Assembly: GCA_031274565.1 (NCBI GenBank)
Contig: JAISPY010000074.1
Span: 1-14,035 of the forward strand
DNA length: 14,035 nt
Reading direction: 5' to 3'
From: Treponema sp.
Lineage (GTDB): Bacteria; Spirochaetota; Spirochaetia; Treponematales; Breznakiellaceae
Below are positions 13,616-14,035 of the stretch, piece after piece (the first letter of the stretch is position 1; the number at the start of each line of letters is the position of its first letter). The position numbers and the translations under genes are program-made. Below the pieces are notes generated by a model that saw only the letters and a program-made list of their open reading frames with translations, was not told where the DNA came from and did no database searches.

Positions 13616-14035
13616 TCAGAGCAATACCTCAACCCAAACCCCTCTTCTTTCATCATAAAGCTTTACTTTAATTTTTCCAGTCGATATTTTAATATGATTA
13701 TTAATATCTTCAATATTAATTCCATTAACAGAATCAATTTTTATTGTCAAATTATCTGTAATATCGTCTGCCGGTATAGCCTTGAATACAGTCGGTTGAT
13801 TCAAAGCACTTACAACGTATTTGTATGATGTTCCACCAACAGGTTCATCATAATTTAATTCCAGTTTTGCCCCTTTGGTTAAAATACTACTCCCATATCC
13901 TGCACCGTTTCCAAAATCATATTTAATGCTTTGGAAAAAAATTTTTGTAGTTGTAGCTATTGTTTTGCCATTACTATTTATCAAAGATACTTTTATATCT
14001 AATACTTTTCCATAATCCCTATTACCACCCCTATA
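13616..14035 (-). CDS. Unrecognised cassette gene, 5' end beyond the window
   Basis: The frame is open from the right edge to a TGA at 13616-13618, giving at least 139 residues. A TTG at 13984 is internal, not a start, since coding continues upstream without a stop to the edge (beginning YRGGNRDYGKVLDIKVSL). The visible part is rich in alternating hydrophobic and polar residues, suggesting a beta-sandwich or other all-beta fold; a glycine-rich FGNGAGYGSS segment lies near its middle. There is no membrane segment. No family is recognised. It is AT-rich, shares the strand of the other cassette genes, and is followed by the half-lost attC-like site 4, so it is probably another cassette. Confidence 0.65.
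   Translation of the reverse strand, partial: YRGGNRDYGKVLDIKVSLINSNGKTIATTTKIFFQSIKYDFGNGAGYGSSILTKGAKLELNYDEPVGGTSYKYVVSALNQPTVFKAIPADDITDNLTIKIDSVNGINIEDINNHIKISTGKIKVKLYDERRGVWVEVLL

Larger units (their letters stand above)
9670..14035 (-). mobile_element. Integron-like gene cassette array (distal part)
   Basis: All genes here lie on the minus strand, are AT-rich and unrelated, and alternate with attC-like elements in the order gene then attC (sites at 9670-9867, 10492-10648, 11361-11517, and a truncated one at 13447-13603). Cassette units, cut at the GTT of each left box, are about 9677-10501, 10501-11366, and 11366 to about 13470, plus a fourth cut by the window edge. Chromosomal integrons with large arrays are known in treponemes. 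In this orientation the integrase and attI should lie to the right of the window, and 9670 would be the oldest end. No integrase is seen, so a cluster lacking an integrase or dispersed structured repeats remain possible. Confidence 0.62.

Overview
The window looks like spirochaete chromosome, probably a Treponema of the termite-gut/oral type. That is inferred from the mix of gene families and from an integron-like cassette array resembling those known in treponemes; no 16S or marker gene is present to prove it. The sequence has two compartments: a GC-rich, tightly packed backbone (about 340-9350) and a visibly AT-rich accessory part (about 9600-14035).

Backbone, left to right. Plus strand: aroA (EPSP synthase) and trkA (two-RCK potassium-uptake regulator) separated by 6 bp; luxS with its own good sigma70-type promoter; an acylphosphatase gene preceded by a strong terminator and a possible small structured RNA. 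Minus strand: a two-gene redox operon with an ATGA overlap, made of a GlpA-like FAD oxidoreductase with a C-terminal BFD-type [2Fe-2S] motif followed by an NAD(FAD)-dependent dehydrogenase. Plus strand again, divergently promoted: an aldo/keto reductase with two cysteine clusters, then tRNA-Leu(UAA).

Accessory part. From about 9670 to the right edge all genes lie on the minus strand and are AT-rich. Each is followed by a long, highly self-complementary element whose ends carry GCATAAC / GTTATGC-type boxes and a conserved inner box pair (CTGTTTAC or CTGTATATG with its complement). This is the layout of an integron cassette array read right to left (gene, then attC). Any integrase gene and attI would lie beyond the right edge. 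Cassettes seen: an orphan 164-aa protein; a DUF433/DUF5615-type toxin-antitoxin pair whose toxin stop codon lies inside the attC box; a DUF262-DUF1524 (GmrSD-like) probable anti-phage nuclease; and the 3' part of an unrecognised gene cut by the window edge. Two copies of a 118-bp inverted-repeat element, with no coding capacity, sit at the same point in two of the attC-like sites and are flanked by GTT on both sides.

A further, decayed attC-like element (about 161-305) lies just upstream of aroA, next to repeats that may be the end of an insertion sequence. Cassette recombination or its relics therefore reach both sides of the conserved backbone block. The most interesting points are the cassette array with its defence and toxin-antitoxin cargo, the small element that appears to target attC, the cloverleaf fold of the attC-like sites, and three genes whose predicted promoters imply leaderless mRNAs.
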